The position numbers and the translations under genes are program-made. DNA of 64,000 nt from UKL13-2 sp038321965 (GTDB lineage Bacteria; Pseudomonadota; Gammaproteobacteria; Burkholderiales; Usitatibacteraceae). A model generated the notes under the pieces. That model did not search any database. It was not told the origin of the DNA and saw nothing but the letters and a program-made list of their open reading frames with translations. Positions 1 to 8,715 of this stretch are shown here, piece after piece. Each line of letters begins with the position of its first letter. Position 1 is the stretch's first letter. Where the stretch lies: positions 1 to 64,000 of the forward strand of contig JBBQFL010000003.1 of assembly GCA_038321965.1 (NCBI GenBank), given 5' to 3'.

Positions 1-210
1 TTTAGAGAGCATGAACGCACGACGCGGTGGGCAACTCGGGTTGCTTGTATGGCTTCATTTCGTGTTTCTGCCTGCAGAATTGCACGTTTTGTGCTGAATC
101 CAGACCAGGCAGAATGGCGACAAGTCGAACGCCAACCTACCGTTTGGCTTGATGAATGGCGTGGATATTACTTCTTCTATTTTTATCAATTGCCAAGGGC
201 AAGAAATTAG
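1..210 (+). CDS. Possible 3' end of a gene cut by the window edge
   Basis: Frame 1 is open from the first base to a TAG at 208-210, about 69 codons. The translation is rich in Arg, Trp and Tyr and ends with a run of aromatic residues. I do not recognise it. The stretch could be the tail of a real gene that starts outside the window, or a chance open frame in DNA that has decayed around the neighbouring tRNA-His fragment. There is no clear terminator after it. Confidence 0.2.
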   Translation, partial: FREHERTTRWATRVACMASFRVSACRIARFVLNPDQAEWRQVERQPTVWLDEWRGYYFFYFYQLPRARN

Positions 211-232
211 CTTGCGGCTAGTCTTTTTAATC

Positions 233-281
233 GGGTGGATGTTTGGGTTCGAGCCGCCGACAACTGGAGTCACAATACCTG
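233..281 (-). pseudogene. Degenerate 3' half of a tRNA-His gene
   Basis: About 49 bases match the 3' half of the intact tRNA-His at 1173-1248, in the same orientation, with roughly nine mismatches by eye. The acceptor 3' strand, the TTCGA of the T loop and the GTG anticodon are still visible. The 5' half (D arm and 5' acceptor strand) is missing, so this cannot make a functional tRNA. Partial tRNA 3' halves near an intact copy are typical scars of elements that integrate into tRNA genes, but a local duplication would look the same. Confidence 0.7.
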
Positions 282-402
282 CCGAAAAAAGGTCCCCATT
301 TGCATCATTGCAGTCCCGTTTGAGGCTCGTTACTCGTGATCTTGCATTCTCTGTCGAAATAGTTAGGACACACTGACCTCGGGACATATACTCGCGCAGG
401 CA

Positions 403-900
403 TTGAGTTGTATTGCCACCATAACGCTGATCATTTGGCTTGGCTTAAGTGGAATTGCCGACTTTCAGACGCAGCTGATTTCGGCATTCTCTCAACAATC
501 GTGTTGTTCCTTTGAAGAAGGCGTCTCGAAAATAAAATTGAAATTGTGGTTCGTCGCATTTGCGACGTTGAGCGGTTTGGTAACGGCTGGATCAGCAGCG
601 GCTGGCGATGCCGATTTCACCTTGGTGAACAAGACCGGGTACGCGATCGGTTCGGTTTTCATTGCACCGACCAGCGCGGGGGATAAAGTTGGCGATGACC
701 GTCTTGGAGAAGGCGTGCTTGCAGAAGGGAAATCGCGCCTGATCAAGTTTGCCAGCAGGGCACGTTGTGTGCAAAATATTTACGTCTTCTTTGAAGATGG
801 GTCAGACGCGCAGTGGGATGACGTGAACCTGTGCGAGCTGAACAAAATCACGTTGAAATACAATCGCAAAACGCGCGTCGTTTCTGCGGACACGGACTAG
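403..900 (+). CDS. Small conserved-looking secreted protein
   Basis: The open frame runs from 403, but the first 42 or so residues look untranslated. A hydrophobic signal peptide (KLWFVAFATLSG...SAAAG) begins near residue 46, where a TTG at 538 could be the start, with an AAGAAGG sequence upstream. The mature part of about 95 residues contains LVNKTGYAIGSVFIAP, an FFEDG.. region, and two cysteines (in RARC and NLCEL). It recalls small secreted proteins of proteobacteria that share an N-x-T-G-Y/F start and a closing NLCE..ITL.Y motif. Their function is unknown to me. It is monocistronic and followed by a clear terminator. The start codon is uncertain. Confidence 0.7.
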   Translation: MSCIATITLIIWLGLSGIADFQTQLISAFSQQSCCSFEEGVSKIKLKLWFVAFATLSGLVTAGSAAAGDADFTLVNKTGYAIGSVFIAPTSAGDKVGDDRLGEGVLAEGKSRLIKFASRARCVQNIYVFFEDGSDAQWDDVNLCELNKITLKYNRKTRVVSADTD

Positions 901-977
901 CGAGTTTTTCTTAGCTGACGGGGGAGTTGGCAACGCCGTAGTGTTTTAGAAGCTTGCCAACCCACACGCTCAACATT

Positions 978-1020
978 AAAACCGGTCACGTGCGGCTATT
1001 TGTGCTGGGCCGGTTTTTTT
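978..1020 (+). terminator. Rho-independent terminator after the secreted protein gene
   Basis: AAAACCGG at 978-985 pairs with CCGGTTTT at 1010-1017, with further T residues to 1020. It lies 77 bases after the stop of the plus-strand gene ending at 900. Confidence 0.75.
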
Positions 1021-1124
1021 ATTTGAAGCGGCCTGATTATTATTGGGGACAGCAGAAGAGGATCAAGTCAGGCTAGTAGTGCATTTATTGCCGATTCGAC
1101 TTGGCAAGTGTCCCGCCAGAGCCC

Positions 1125-1165
1125 CAAAAAAGAAAAAGCACTTAGCGGAAGTGCGCCAAGTGCTT
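1125..1165 (-). terminator. Terminator of the tRNA-Pro-Arg-His transcript
   Basis: AAGCACTT at 1136-1143 and AAGTGCTT at 1158-1165 form a perfect 8-bp stem. Read on the minus strand, the hairpin is followed by TTTTTCTTTTTT. It sits just beyond the 3' end of tRNA-His, so it ends the three-tRNA transcript. Confidence 0.8.
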
Positions 1166-1172
1166 AGTTTAC

Positions 1173-1248
1173 TGGGGTGGATGATGGGGTTCGAACCCAC
1201 GACAACTGGAATCACAATCCAGGACTCTACCGCTGAGCTACACCCACC
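1173..1248 (-). tRNA. tRNA-His (anticodon GTG)
   Basis: The minus strand folds as a complete cloverleaf. It has a 7-bp acceptor stem with the extra G at position -1 that marks tRNA-His, D arm GTAGCTCAGCGGTAGAG, anticodon stem CTGGA/TCCAG around loop TTGTGAT, and T arm GTGGGTTCGAACCCC. The 3' CCA is encoded. It is the last gene of the cluster. Confidence 0.96.
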
Positions 1249-1469
1249 GTTGATCTTTGTGTTGCTGAAGCACTGGTTGCATGATGAACTGAGACAGCGT
1301 TGCAAACAAGTACTGCATGTTAATTTCGTGGCCGCCTCGCAAACTGCGTGCTGCGAATACTGTACGTCAATTAAATAGCGTCGCTGTTGCTGATTTCGTG
1401 CGATGCGCTTACCAACATCCGCCTGTCGCCTCCACGCGCCTTGCGCGCGGAACTTGCTCCTGGCTCCGT

Positions 1470-1546
1470 TGGTACGCCCGACAGGACTCGAACCTGTTAC
1501 CCCCGGCTTAGAAGGCCGGTGCTCTATCCAGATGAGCTACGGGCGC
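1470..1546 (-). tRNA. tRNA-Arg (anticodon TCT)
   Basis: A full cloverleaf of 77 bases begins GCGCCCGTAGCTCA. The anticodon loop CTTCTAA sits between CCGGC and GCCGG stems. The T arm is CAGGTTCGAGTCCTG and CCA is encoded. The anticodon TCT reads AGA/AGG. Confidence 0.96.
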
Positions 1547-1621
1547 AACGTCGATAACAACAGCCGAAAGAAACGTCCGCAATGACTGCTTCGGACTTCG
1601 CACACTCGCGAAATGAAACTT

Positions 1622-1698
1622 TGGTCGGGGTGATAGGATTCGAACCTACGACATCCTGGTCCCAAACCAGGCGCGCTACCGGGCTGCGCTACACCCCG
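1622..1698 (-). tRNA. tRNA-Pro (anticodon TGG)
   Basis: A 77-base cloverleaf begins CGGGGTGTAGCGCAG. The anticodon loop TTTGGGA sits between CCTGG and CCAGG stems, the T loop is TTCGAAT and CCA is encoded. It is the first gene of the Pro-Arg-His cluster on the minus strand. Confidence 0.96.
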
Positions 1699-1762
1699 AC
1701 TGAGTGACACGCGAAGGCAGAATTATACGCTTGACGGCCCCTCAGGGCAAACCAAGTTGACG

Positions 1763-1795
1763 TAAAAAAGCAAAACGGCCCGAAGGCCGCTTTGT
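1763..1795 (-). terminator. Terminator after pnp
   Basis: CGGCC at 1776-1780 and GGCCG at 1785-1789 enclose a CGAA loop (TTCG on the minus strand). On the minus strand the stem is followed by TTTTGCTTTTTT. It lies 22 bases after the pnp stop and before the tRNA cluster. Confidence 0.85.
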
Positions 1796-1817
1796 TCGTT
1801 CACCGCAGTGATTTCTT

Positions 1818-3962
1818 TTACGCTTGCGGCGCGCCTTCCGGTGCAGCGGTTTCCGACCTTGGCGCACGTGGCGGCGCTTCGGTCAGTGCCTTCATGCTCA
1901 AGCGAACACGTCCCTTGTCGTCGGCTTCCATGACTTTCACTTTGACGATCTGGCCTTCTTTGAGATGATCGGCGACGGCATTGACACGCTCATGGGCGAT
2001 CTGCGAAATGTGCAGCAAACCGTCCTTGCCAGGCAGCAATTGCACGATGGCGCCGAAGTCGAGCAAACGCACGACCGGGCCTTCGTAAACGCGACCGATT
2101 TCGACTTCGGCGACGATGTCTTCAATACGTTTTTTGGCGGCTTCGCCAGCTTCGCTGGAGACGCAGGCGATGCTTATATTGCCTTCGTCGTCGATGTCGA
2201 TCTGGGTACCGGTCTCGCGCGTCAACGCTTGAATCACGCTGCCTCCTTTGCCGATGACTTCACGAATCTTGTCCGGATTGATCTTCATCTTGATGATTTG
2301 CGGTGCGAACTGCGAGAGCTGATCGCGCGCAGCAGGAACCGCCTGCTTCATCAAACCAAGGATGTGCATGCGGCCTTCTTTGGCCTGCTTTAGTGCGACA
2401 TCCATGATCTCTTTTGTGATGCCCATGATCTTGATGTCCATCTGCAGCGCAGTAATACCTTTGTCGGTACCAGCAACCTTGAAGTCCATGTCGCCCAAAT
2501 GATCTTCGTCGCCCAGAATATCGGTCAACACCGCGAAGCGATTTCCATCTTTGATCAGGCCCATCGCCACACCGGCAACGTGCGCCTTGATTGGCACGCC
2601 GGCATCCATCAGCGCCAGACAGCCGCCGCAAACTGATGCCATTGAGGAGGAACCGTTGGATTCGGTGATTTCTGAAACTACACGCATGGAATAGCCGAAT
2701 TCCGCTTCGCTGGGCAACACCGCGACCAGCGCGCGCTTGGCGAGACGGCCGTGGCCAATTTCGCGACGCTTTGGTGTGCCGACACGACCGGTTTCACCAG
2801 TGGAATAGGGTGGGAAGTTGTAGTGGAACATATAGCGATCCGTGTACTCGCCTTGCAGAGCGTCGATGCGCTGCGATTCTTTCAACGTGCCCAGCGTGGC
2901 AACCACGATGGCTTGCGTCTCACCGCGGGTGAATAGCGCTGAACCGTGGGTGCGTGGCAACACGGATTGGCGGATCGAGATCGGGCGAACGGTACGCGTA
3001 TCACGACCATCGATGCGTGGCTCGCCGTTCAGAATCTGGCTGCGTACCACTTTGGCTTCGATGTTGAACAACAATGATGTGACTGTGTTTTTGTCCGGTG
3101 CGCCTTCTTCAGCCGTGCAGAGCGCGGCCACGACGCGATTCTTGATCTCGTCGAGTTTGCCTGAGCGTGTGCCTTTGGATTTGATACGGAATGCTTCGTT
3201 GATGTCATTGCCAGCCATTTCGCTGATCTTGTCGATCAACGCTTGTGGCGGTGCTGGCGCGGTCCAATCCCATGAATCTTTACCAGCTTCGTCAGCCAAT
3301 TCAAGTATGGCGTTGATTGCGGCTTGCTGTGCCTCGTGGCCGAATACGACGGCACCGAGCATCACGTCTTCCGGCAATTCGGAGGCTTCCGATTCCACCA
3401 TCAATACGGCAGTTTCCGTTCCCGCAACGACCAGGTCCATTTGCGACGTGGTTTCGAGTTCGGTCTTCGATGGGTTCAGGATGTACTGGCCATCGATGTA
3501 TCCGACACGCGCTGCGCCGATCGGGCCTTCAAACGGCAACCCCGACAGCATAACGGCAGCAGATGCGCCGATCATGGCGGGAATGTCCGGATCGATCTCA
3601 GGGTCGCAGGACAACACGGTGGCGATGATCTGGACTTCGTTGTAAAAACCATCCGGGAAAAGTGGGCGCAATGGGCGGTCAATCAACCGACATGTCAGGA
3701 TTTCCTTCTCGGAAGGACGGCCTTCACGCTTGAAAAATCCACCTGGGATCTTGCCTGCGGCGAACGATTTTTCCTGGTAATCGACCGTCAATGGGAAAAA
3801 ATCCTGGCCTTGCTTGACTTCGGTGCGTGCAACACAGGTAACGAGCACAACGGTGTCGTCCATCGACACGAGCACGGCGCCATCGGCTTGCCGAGCGATT
3901 TCGCCGGTTTCGAGCGTCACCGTGTGGCGCCCGTATGGAAATGACTTCTTGATTGCTTTCAT
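1818..3962 (-). CDS. pnp: Polyribonucleotide nucleotidyltransferase (PNPase)
   Basis: PNPase degrades RNA 3' to 5' by phosphorolysis and is part of the RNA degradosome. The protein of about 714 residues has two RNase PH-like domains (GQDFFPLTVDYQEK in the first, FPPYSTGETGRVG in the second), then a KH domain with the GKGG signature (VIGKGGSVIQALTRETG) and a C-terminal S1 domain (FGAIVQLLPGKDGLLHISQI). An in-frame ATG exists at 4007, but the start MKAIKKSFPYG at 3962 has a good GAGGGAA ribosome-binding site and fits the family's N-terminus. The gene follows rpsO and its terminator, an arrangement in which PNPase commonly controls its own mRNA stability. Confidence 0.97.
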   Translation of the reverse strand: MKAIKKSFPYGRHTVTLETGEIARQADGAVLVSMDDTVVLVTCVARTEVKQGQDFFPLTVDYQEKSFAAGKIPGGFFKREGRPSEKEILTCRLIDRPLRPLFPDGFYNEVQIIATVLSCDPEIDPDIPAMIGASAAVMLSGLPFEGPIGAARVGYIDGQYILNPSKTELETTSQMDLVVAGTETAVLMVESEASELPEDVMLGAVVFGHEAQQAAINAILELADEAGKDSWDWTAPAPPQALIDKISEMAGNDINEAFRIKSKGTRSGKLDEIKNRVVAALCTAEEGAPDKNTVTSLLFNIEAKVVRSQILNGEPRIDGRDTRTVRPISIRQSVLPRTHGSALFTRGETQAIVVATLGTLKESQRIDALQGEYTDRYMFHYNFPPYSTGETGRVGTPKRREIGHGRLAKRALVAVLPSEAEFGYSMRVVSEITESNGSSSMASVCGGCLALMDAGVPIKAHVAGVAMGLIKDGNRFAVLTDILGDEDHLGDMDFKVAGTDKGITALQMDIKIMGITKEIMDVALKQAKEGRMHILGLMKQAVPAARDQLSQFAPQIIKMKINPDKIREVIGKGGSVIQALTRETGTQIDIDDEGNISIACVSSEAGEAAKKRIEDIVAEVEIGRVYEGPVVRLLDFGAIVQLLPGKDGLLHISQIAHERVNAVADHLKEGQIVKVKVMEADDKGRVRLSMKALTEAPPRAPRSETAAPEGAPQA

Positions 3963-4077
3963 TTGGGAATTCCCTCTTCTGGTCTCAATAACAACATTGT
4001 TCAACACTACGGTTCAGGCGCATCGACCTGCTTGATTCACGCCAAAACACTATAAATAAACGGTCGACAGGCAAACA

Positions 4078-4119
4078 TGAAAAAGCCCCGCTGAATCTGG
4101 ATTCAGTGGGGCTTTTCAA
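4078..4119 (-). terminator. Terminator between rpsO and pnp
   Basis: A strong hairpin, AAAAAGCCCCGCTGAATC paired with GATTCAGTGGGGCTTTT (one G-U or mismatch position), is flanked by A and T runs. It sits just after the rpsO stop, so pnp expression probably depends on read-through or its own promoter. Confidence 0.85.
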
Positions 4120-4141
4120 ACCTTCGAATATCGATGAACTC

Positions 4142-4399
4142 TTACTTACGCAGGCCGAGTTTGTCGATCAGCGAACGATAGGTTTCAAGCTTGGTACGTT
4201 TCAGATAATCGAGCAGGCTGCGGCGCTTGCTGACCATGCGCAACAAACCGCGGCGGCCATGGTGATCCTTGACGTGAATTTTAAAGTGCGACATCAATTC
4301 GTTGATGCGCGAGGTCAGCAGTGCGACCTGTACTTCGGGGGAACCAGTGTCGCCTTTGGCGCGCTGGTATTGCAGCATGACTTCTTGCATTGTTGCCAT
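4142..4399 (-). CDS. rpsO: 30S ribosomal protein S15
   Basis: S15 binds 16S rRNA early in assembly of the 30S platform. The 85-residue protein has the family hallmarks GDTGSPEVQVALLTSRI, the basic helix DHHGRRGLLRMVSKRR and the near-invariant C-terminus LIDKLGLRK. A longer in-frame start exists at 4465, but MATMQEVML at 4399 has a GGAGAA ribosome-binding site and gives normal length. It lies between truB and pnp. About 137 bases upstream of it could carry its own promoter. Confidence 0.97.
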   Translation of the reverse strand: MATMQEVMLQYQRAKGDTGSPEVQVALLTSRINELMSHFKIHVKDHHGRRGLLRMVSKRRSLLDYLKRTKLETYRSLIDKLGLRK

Positions 4400-4536
4400 T
4401 TTGATTCTCCAGTTCGGTTCACGTACCTTGTCGCGGGTACTTGCGGCTCTCGCGGTTTCCGACACTTACAATCCCGGATCCCCTCAAAAGCGAAGACCGC
4501 GATTATAGCGTCTTCAGGCCGGAAAAGACAGGGAAA

Positions 4537-5478
4537 TCAGGGGTTTTCGGCCACCACTGCTGAGGGAGCCATCATTCTAAGTGCGGTCAAGGTGGCACCG
4601 TCATCGCTACATTGGGATGCCGTCGCCACACCGAGAAATGTACCCATGGCGTCGTAGGTTCGATAGTGGGCAGAGTCAATCAGAGGTTGTGAGTGGACCG
4701 GTACACGTGGCGTCTGGCCATTTTGTAGTGCTTTTGCGGTAGCCGCATCAAGACGTAAATCCGGTAGCGCCATCGCCAATGAATCTGCGGGTAACAAGTT
4801 AGCATCGCGTTGCACCAAGTCCATCGCGTCAAGAGCCTCCAGCGTGACCGCCTGATCAATACCGAAGCCGCCGGTGGCGGTGCGCCGTAGCGCAATCAAA
4901 TGTGCACCACAGCCGAGGGCCTCGCCGATATCTTCGGCAAGCACGCGAATGTAGGTACCTTTGCTCACGACTGTATCGATGACCAATTCGTCGCCGTCGA
5001 GCCTTACGGCGCGTAAAACGATCACATTGATATCGCGTGCCGGACGCTCTACTTCCAAACCCTGGCGGGCGAGTTTGTAGAGCGGGACGCCACCCTGCTT
5101 GAGGGCCGAATGCATGGGCGGAATTTGCGTTCTCGCGCCGATGAATTTCTCGAGCGCCGCGTTCACTTTTTTAATGTCCACATCGACAGCGCGTGTTTCG
5201 ACAATCTCGCCCTCGGTGTCGCCGGTGCTCGACTTCTGTCCAAGCTTGAGTGTGGCGCGGTATGCTTTTTCGGCATCGAGCATGAAGCGCGCAAATTTCG
5301 CCGCTTCGCCAAAACAGATCGGTAGGAGACCGGTCGCAAAAGGATCCAGCGTTCCGGTGTGCCCGGCTTTGTCCGCATTCAAAAGCCGCTTCGCCCAACC
5401 GACCGCCGTATTGGATGAAAGGTCTACGTGTTTGTCGAGCAACAGCACGCCGCTGACCTGGCGCCGCACGGCTTTCAA
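4537..5478 (-). CDS. truB: tRNA pseudouridine(55) synthase TruB
   Basis: TruB converts U55 in the T loop of tRNAs to pseudouridine. The 313-residue protein opens with SGVLLLDKHVDLSSN and carries the catalytic motif GHTGTLDPFATGLLP, whose Asp is the nucleophile. A KGTYIRVLAEDIG motif follows, as expected. The C-terminal part (about residues 240-313) is the smaller TruB_C-type region. It follows rbfA with an 82-base gap in the conserved translation operon. Confidence 0.96.
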   Translation of the reverse strand: MKAVRRQVSGVLLLDKHVDLSSNTAVGWAKRLLNADKAGHTGTLDPFATGLLPICFGEAAKFARFMLDAEKAYRATLKLGQKSSTGDTEGEIVETRAVDVDIKKVNAALEKFIGARTQIPPMHSALKQGGVPLYKLARQGLEVERPARDINVIVLRAVRLDGDELVIDTVVSKGTYIRVLAEDIGEALGCGAHLIALRRTATGGFGIDQAVTLEALDAMDLVQRDANLLPADSLAMALPDLRLDAATAKALQNGQTPRVPVHSQPLIDSAHYRTYDAMGTFLGVATASQCSDDGATLTALRMMAPSAVVAENP

Positions 5479-5560
5479 GGATAAAACTCCAGCAAGGGTG
5501 CGGATTGTGGAGCATTTTCGGCCCGTGAAGCCGGCCGATAATGGACTTTCACCCTATTAT

Positions 5561-5926
5561 TTACTCAGAATGCTTGGCATCATCTGCCACGGCATCATCG
5601 ATCAGCTTCGACAGGCGCACGCCATTTTCAATCGACCTATCGATCTCGAAATGCAATTGCGGGACAGTACGAATCGTCAAGCGGTGCGCGAGCTGCGAGC
5701 GCAGAAAACCTGCGGCACTTTGCAATCCAAGCTGGCAGGACTCAATCTGCGCCTCGGTGCCTAGCGACGTGAAGAACACTTTCGCATGCGCGTTGTCACG
5801 TGCCACGTCAACGTCGGTCAGCGTGACCATCGTCACGCGCGGATCGCGCATTTCCAGGCGAATCAACTCCGATAATTCGCGCTGAATAGCATCGGCAATT
5901 TTGCGGTTTCGGGCTTCTTGCGACAT
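5561..5926 (-). CDS. rbfA: Ribosome-binding factor A
   Basis: RbfA is a KH-fold maturation factor for the 16S rRNA 5' end in 30S subunits. The 121-residue protein matches the family in length and in RNRKIADAIQRELSELI, DPRVTMVTLTDVDVARD and the C-terminal RTVPQLHFEIDRSIENG. It starts 9 bases after the infB stop, so it is probably translated from the same message. Confidence 0.96.
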   Translation of the reverse strand: MSQEARNRKIADAIQRELSELIRLEMRDPRVTMVTLTDVDVARDNAHAKVFFTSLGTEAQIESCQLGLQSAAGFLRSQLAHRLTIRTVPQLHFEIDRSIENGVRLSKLIDDAVADDAKHSE

Positions 5927-5935
5927 AAATATTGC

Positions 5936-8617
5936 TTACGCAAGCGACCGGGCCACTTCGACAGTTTCGTACGCCTCGATCTGATCACCAATCGCGATGT
6001 CGGCAAAGTTTTTGACCGACAAGCCACACTCAAAATTGGCTTTCACTTCTTTGACGTCATCTTTGAAGCGCTTTAAGGAATCCAGTTCGCCGGTGAAAAC
6101 GACCACACCATCACGCAAAACACGCACACTGGATGAGCGCTTGATCACACCATCGAGCACCATGCCACCCGCCACCGCGCCAACTTTGGAAATCTTGAAT
6201 ACGTTGCGAATTTCCACCACACCAAGAACGCTTTCCTTGATTTCGGGTGAGAGCATGCCACTGAGCGCCAGTTTTACGTCATCGACTGCTTCGTAAATGA
6301 TGTTGTAATAGCGAACCTGCACGCCAGAAGTCTCAACCAGCTTTCGTGCTGCCGCGTCGGCGCGTGCATTGAAGCCGATGATGATTGCCTTGGACGCGAG
6401 AGCCAGATTGACGTCCGACTCGGTAATCGCACCCACTGCCGCATGCACCACGTTGACCTTGACCTCACCTGTGGAGAGCTTGGCCAGCGCGTGTGCCAGG
6501 CCTTCATAGGAACCCTGCACATCGGCCTTGATGATGACGGCCAACGACTTGGTCGCGCCCTCGCCCATTTGCTCGAATGCATTCTCCAATTTCGCAGCAC
6601 TCTGCTTGGCGAGTTTGACGTCGCGGAATTTGCCTTGGCGAAACAGTGCAATTTCACGTGCCTTGCGTTCATCATTGAGTACCATCATATCGCCACCCGC
6701 ACCCGGCACATCAGTCAGGCCCTGCACTTCAACAGGTATTGATGCGCCCGCTTCGAGTACCGGCTTGCCGTTTTCGTCCAGCATGGCCCGCACACGCCCA
6801 AACACGGCTCCCGCGAGCAGCATGTCGCCTTTTCTCAGCGTACCGGACTGCACAAGTATGGTGGCGACAGGTCCGCGGCCCTTGTCAAGGCGCGCCTCGA
6901 TCACAACACCCTTGGCAGGCGCATTCTTGACGGTTTTGAGCTCGAGCACTTCCGCCTGCAACAAAATAGCGTCGAGCAAATTGTCGATGCCCTGCCCGGT
7001 CTTGGCAGACACCGGCACGAACATTACGTCGCCGCCGTATTCCTCGGGCAAGACGTTTTCAGCAACCAGTTCCTGACGTACCCGATCCGGATTAGCCTCG
7101 GGCTTGTCGATCTTGTTCATGGCGACGATGATTGGCACATTGGCTGCTCTCGCATGTGCGATCGCTTCCTTGGTCTGCGGCATGACGCCGTCGTCAGCAG
7201 CGACCACAAGAATCACAACGTCGGTAATCTCGGAGCCACGGGCTCGCATGGCGGTAAAGGCTTCATGACCTGGCGTATCGAGGAAGGTGATCACGCCCTT
7301 GGGCGTCGTCACATGGTACGCGCCGATATGCTGGGTGATGCCACCAGCTTCGCCGGCGGCGACGCGCGCGCGGCGAATCGTGTCCAACAATGACGTCTTA
7401 CCGTGATCGACGTGGCCCATGATGGTTACGACCGGGGGGCGCGGTTCCATGTCCGCCTCGGTATGCACTATTGCTTCGGCCAGATACGACTCGGGATCAT
7501 CACCTTTGGCAGCTTTGGCGACGTGGCCGAGTTCGCCGACGAGAATCATCGCCGTTTCTTGATCCAGTACCTGGTTGATCGTCACCATCGAGCCCATCTT
7601 CATCATGATCTTGATCACTTCTGCAGCTTTTACAGCCATCTTCTGCGCGAGCTCGCCGACCGAAATAGTCTCTGGCACCAAGACTTCTCGCACGATAGGT
7701 TCGGTGGGCGCCTGAAAATTGGTTGCCGCATCATCGTCATCGTGACGCTCTTTGCCCCGCCGACTGCGCCAGCCGTCGCGACCGCCACTGGTGTCTCCGC
7801 GGGTTTTTATGCCGCGCCGTTTGGACAGATCGTCGGCCCACGAGCCGGCCGCCTTGACGGGTTTCTTGACGACCTTCTTGTCGACTTTCGCTTCTTTTTC
7901 GCCCGGCTTCAATACCGGACGATGCAATGTTCCCTCGCTGACGGGCGGAGGATCTTTCTTGAGCACCACACGCTCACCAATTCGTGGCCGGTTTTCGGCT
8001 ACGGCTGGCGCAGCCTCGACTTTTGTCGAGTCGGCAATAGGTGCGGTCGTCGTGGAATCCGGAGATGCTTTGCCAGCCTTCTTGGCCAGCTTCTTATCCG
8101 CAGGCTCCACCACGGCTTCCGCCGCTACGGCGGGCTCGGCGGCAACTTCTTCACCCTTCTTGGCGCTGCGCTTCGGTGCAGCTTTCGCCTTCGCCTCTGC
8201 CTGCTTGGCTAGCAACGCAGATTGGCGCTCTTCCTCGATTCGCCGCTTCGCGAGTTCGCCTTCGTTCAAAATCGGCTGTGGCGACTCAATCGACGTCTCG
8301 GGCTCGGCTACTTCCGCTTTTTCAACCTTTACGAAGGTGCGTTTCTTCCGCACTTCAACTTGAATGGTACGCGCCTTACCGGTTGCATCTGACTTCTTGA
8401 TTTCTGTCGTCTGCTTGCGCGTCAGGGTAATTTTCTTTTTCTCTTCTTTGTGGCCGTGTGCCTCCTGCAGATAGGTCAGCAAATGTGCCTTATCCTCTTC
8501 CGACACGCTGTCATCTGCTTTTTTCAATGCGACGCCCGCAGCTTTCAACTGTTCCAGCAAAAGCTCCTCCGAGAGCCTAAGCTCCTTGGCGAATTGTGCG
8601 ACGGTGGTTAGAGCCAT
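5936..8617 (-). CDS. infB: Translation initiation factor IF-2
   Basis: IF-2 is the GTPase that places initiator fMet-tRNA on the 30S subunit. The 893-residue protein starts with an IF2-N type helical domain (MALTTVAQFAKELRLS), then a long Ala/Lys/Glu-rich linker (about residues 55-300) and a second IF2-N-like segment around 315-345. The G domain has P loop GHVDHGKT at 401-408, then DTPGHEAF and NKID. Domains II to IV follow and end in CGLSVKNFADIAIGDQIEAY. The linker is low in complexity and produces long shadow frames on the other strand. The gene is in its usual place between nusA and rbfA. Confidence 0.98.
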   Translation of the reverse strand: MALTTVAQFAKELRLSEELLLEQLKAAGVALKKADDSVSEEDKAHLLTYLQEAHGHKEEKKKITLTRKQTTEIKKSDATGKARTIQVEVRKKRTFVKVEKAEVAEPETSIESPQPILNEGELAKRRIEEERQSALLAKQAEAKAKAAPKRSAKKGEEVAAEPAVAAEAVVEPADKKLAKKAGKASPDSTTTAPIADSTKVEAAPAVAENRPRIGERVVLKKDPPPVSEGTLHRPVLKPGEKEAKVDKKVVKKPVKAAGSWADDLSKRRGIKTRGDTSGGRDGWRSRRGKERHDDDDAATNFQAPTEPIVREVLVPETISVGELAQKMAVKAAEVIKIMMKMGSMVTINQVLDQETAMILVGELGHVAKAAKGDDPESYLAEAIVHTEADMEPRPPVVTIMGHVDHGKTSLLDTIRRARVAAGEAGGITQHIGAYHVTTPKGVITFLDTPGHEAFTAMRARGSEITDVVILVVAADDGVMPQTKEAIAHARAANVPIIVAMNKIDKPEANPDRVRQELVAENVLPEEYGGDVMFVPVSAKTGQGIDNLLDAILLQAEVLELKTVKNAPAKGVVIEARLDKGRGPVATILVQSGTLRKGDMLLAGAVFGRVRAMLDENGKPVLEAGASIPVEVQGLTDVPGAGGDMMVLNDERKAREIALFRQGKFRDVKLAKQSAAKLENAFEQMGEGATKSLAVIIKADVQGSYEGLAHALAKLSTGEVKVNVVHAAVGAITESDVNLALASKAIIIGFNARADAAARKLVETSGVQVRYYNIIYEAVDDVKLALSGMLSPEIKESVLGVVEIRNVFKISKVGAVAGGMVLDGVIKRSSSVRVLRDGVVVFTGELDSLKRFKDDVKEVKANFECGLSVKNFADIAIGDQIEAYETVEVARSLA

Positions 8618-8715
8618 TTGAATCCTGTCGGTAGTGTCGTTGAGCGTTGGTTGGCAGAGCTTGCAAAATCAAATTCTACAAATTGTGCATTTGTCGCATT
8701 TGTTCGATTTTGTCT

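Noticed and set aside
2842..3645. 267-codon plus-strand frame inside pnp
   Set aside because: It is antisense to a fully conserved pnp gene and the translation is low-complexity Ser/Ala/Arg. It is a codon-bias shadow.
7403..8212. 269-codon plus-strand frame inside infB
   Set aside because: It is antisense to the conserved IF-2 linker and G domain, with no motifs or ribosome-binding site.
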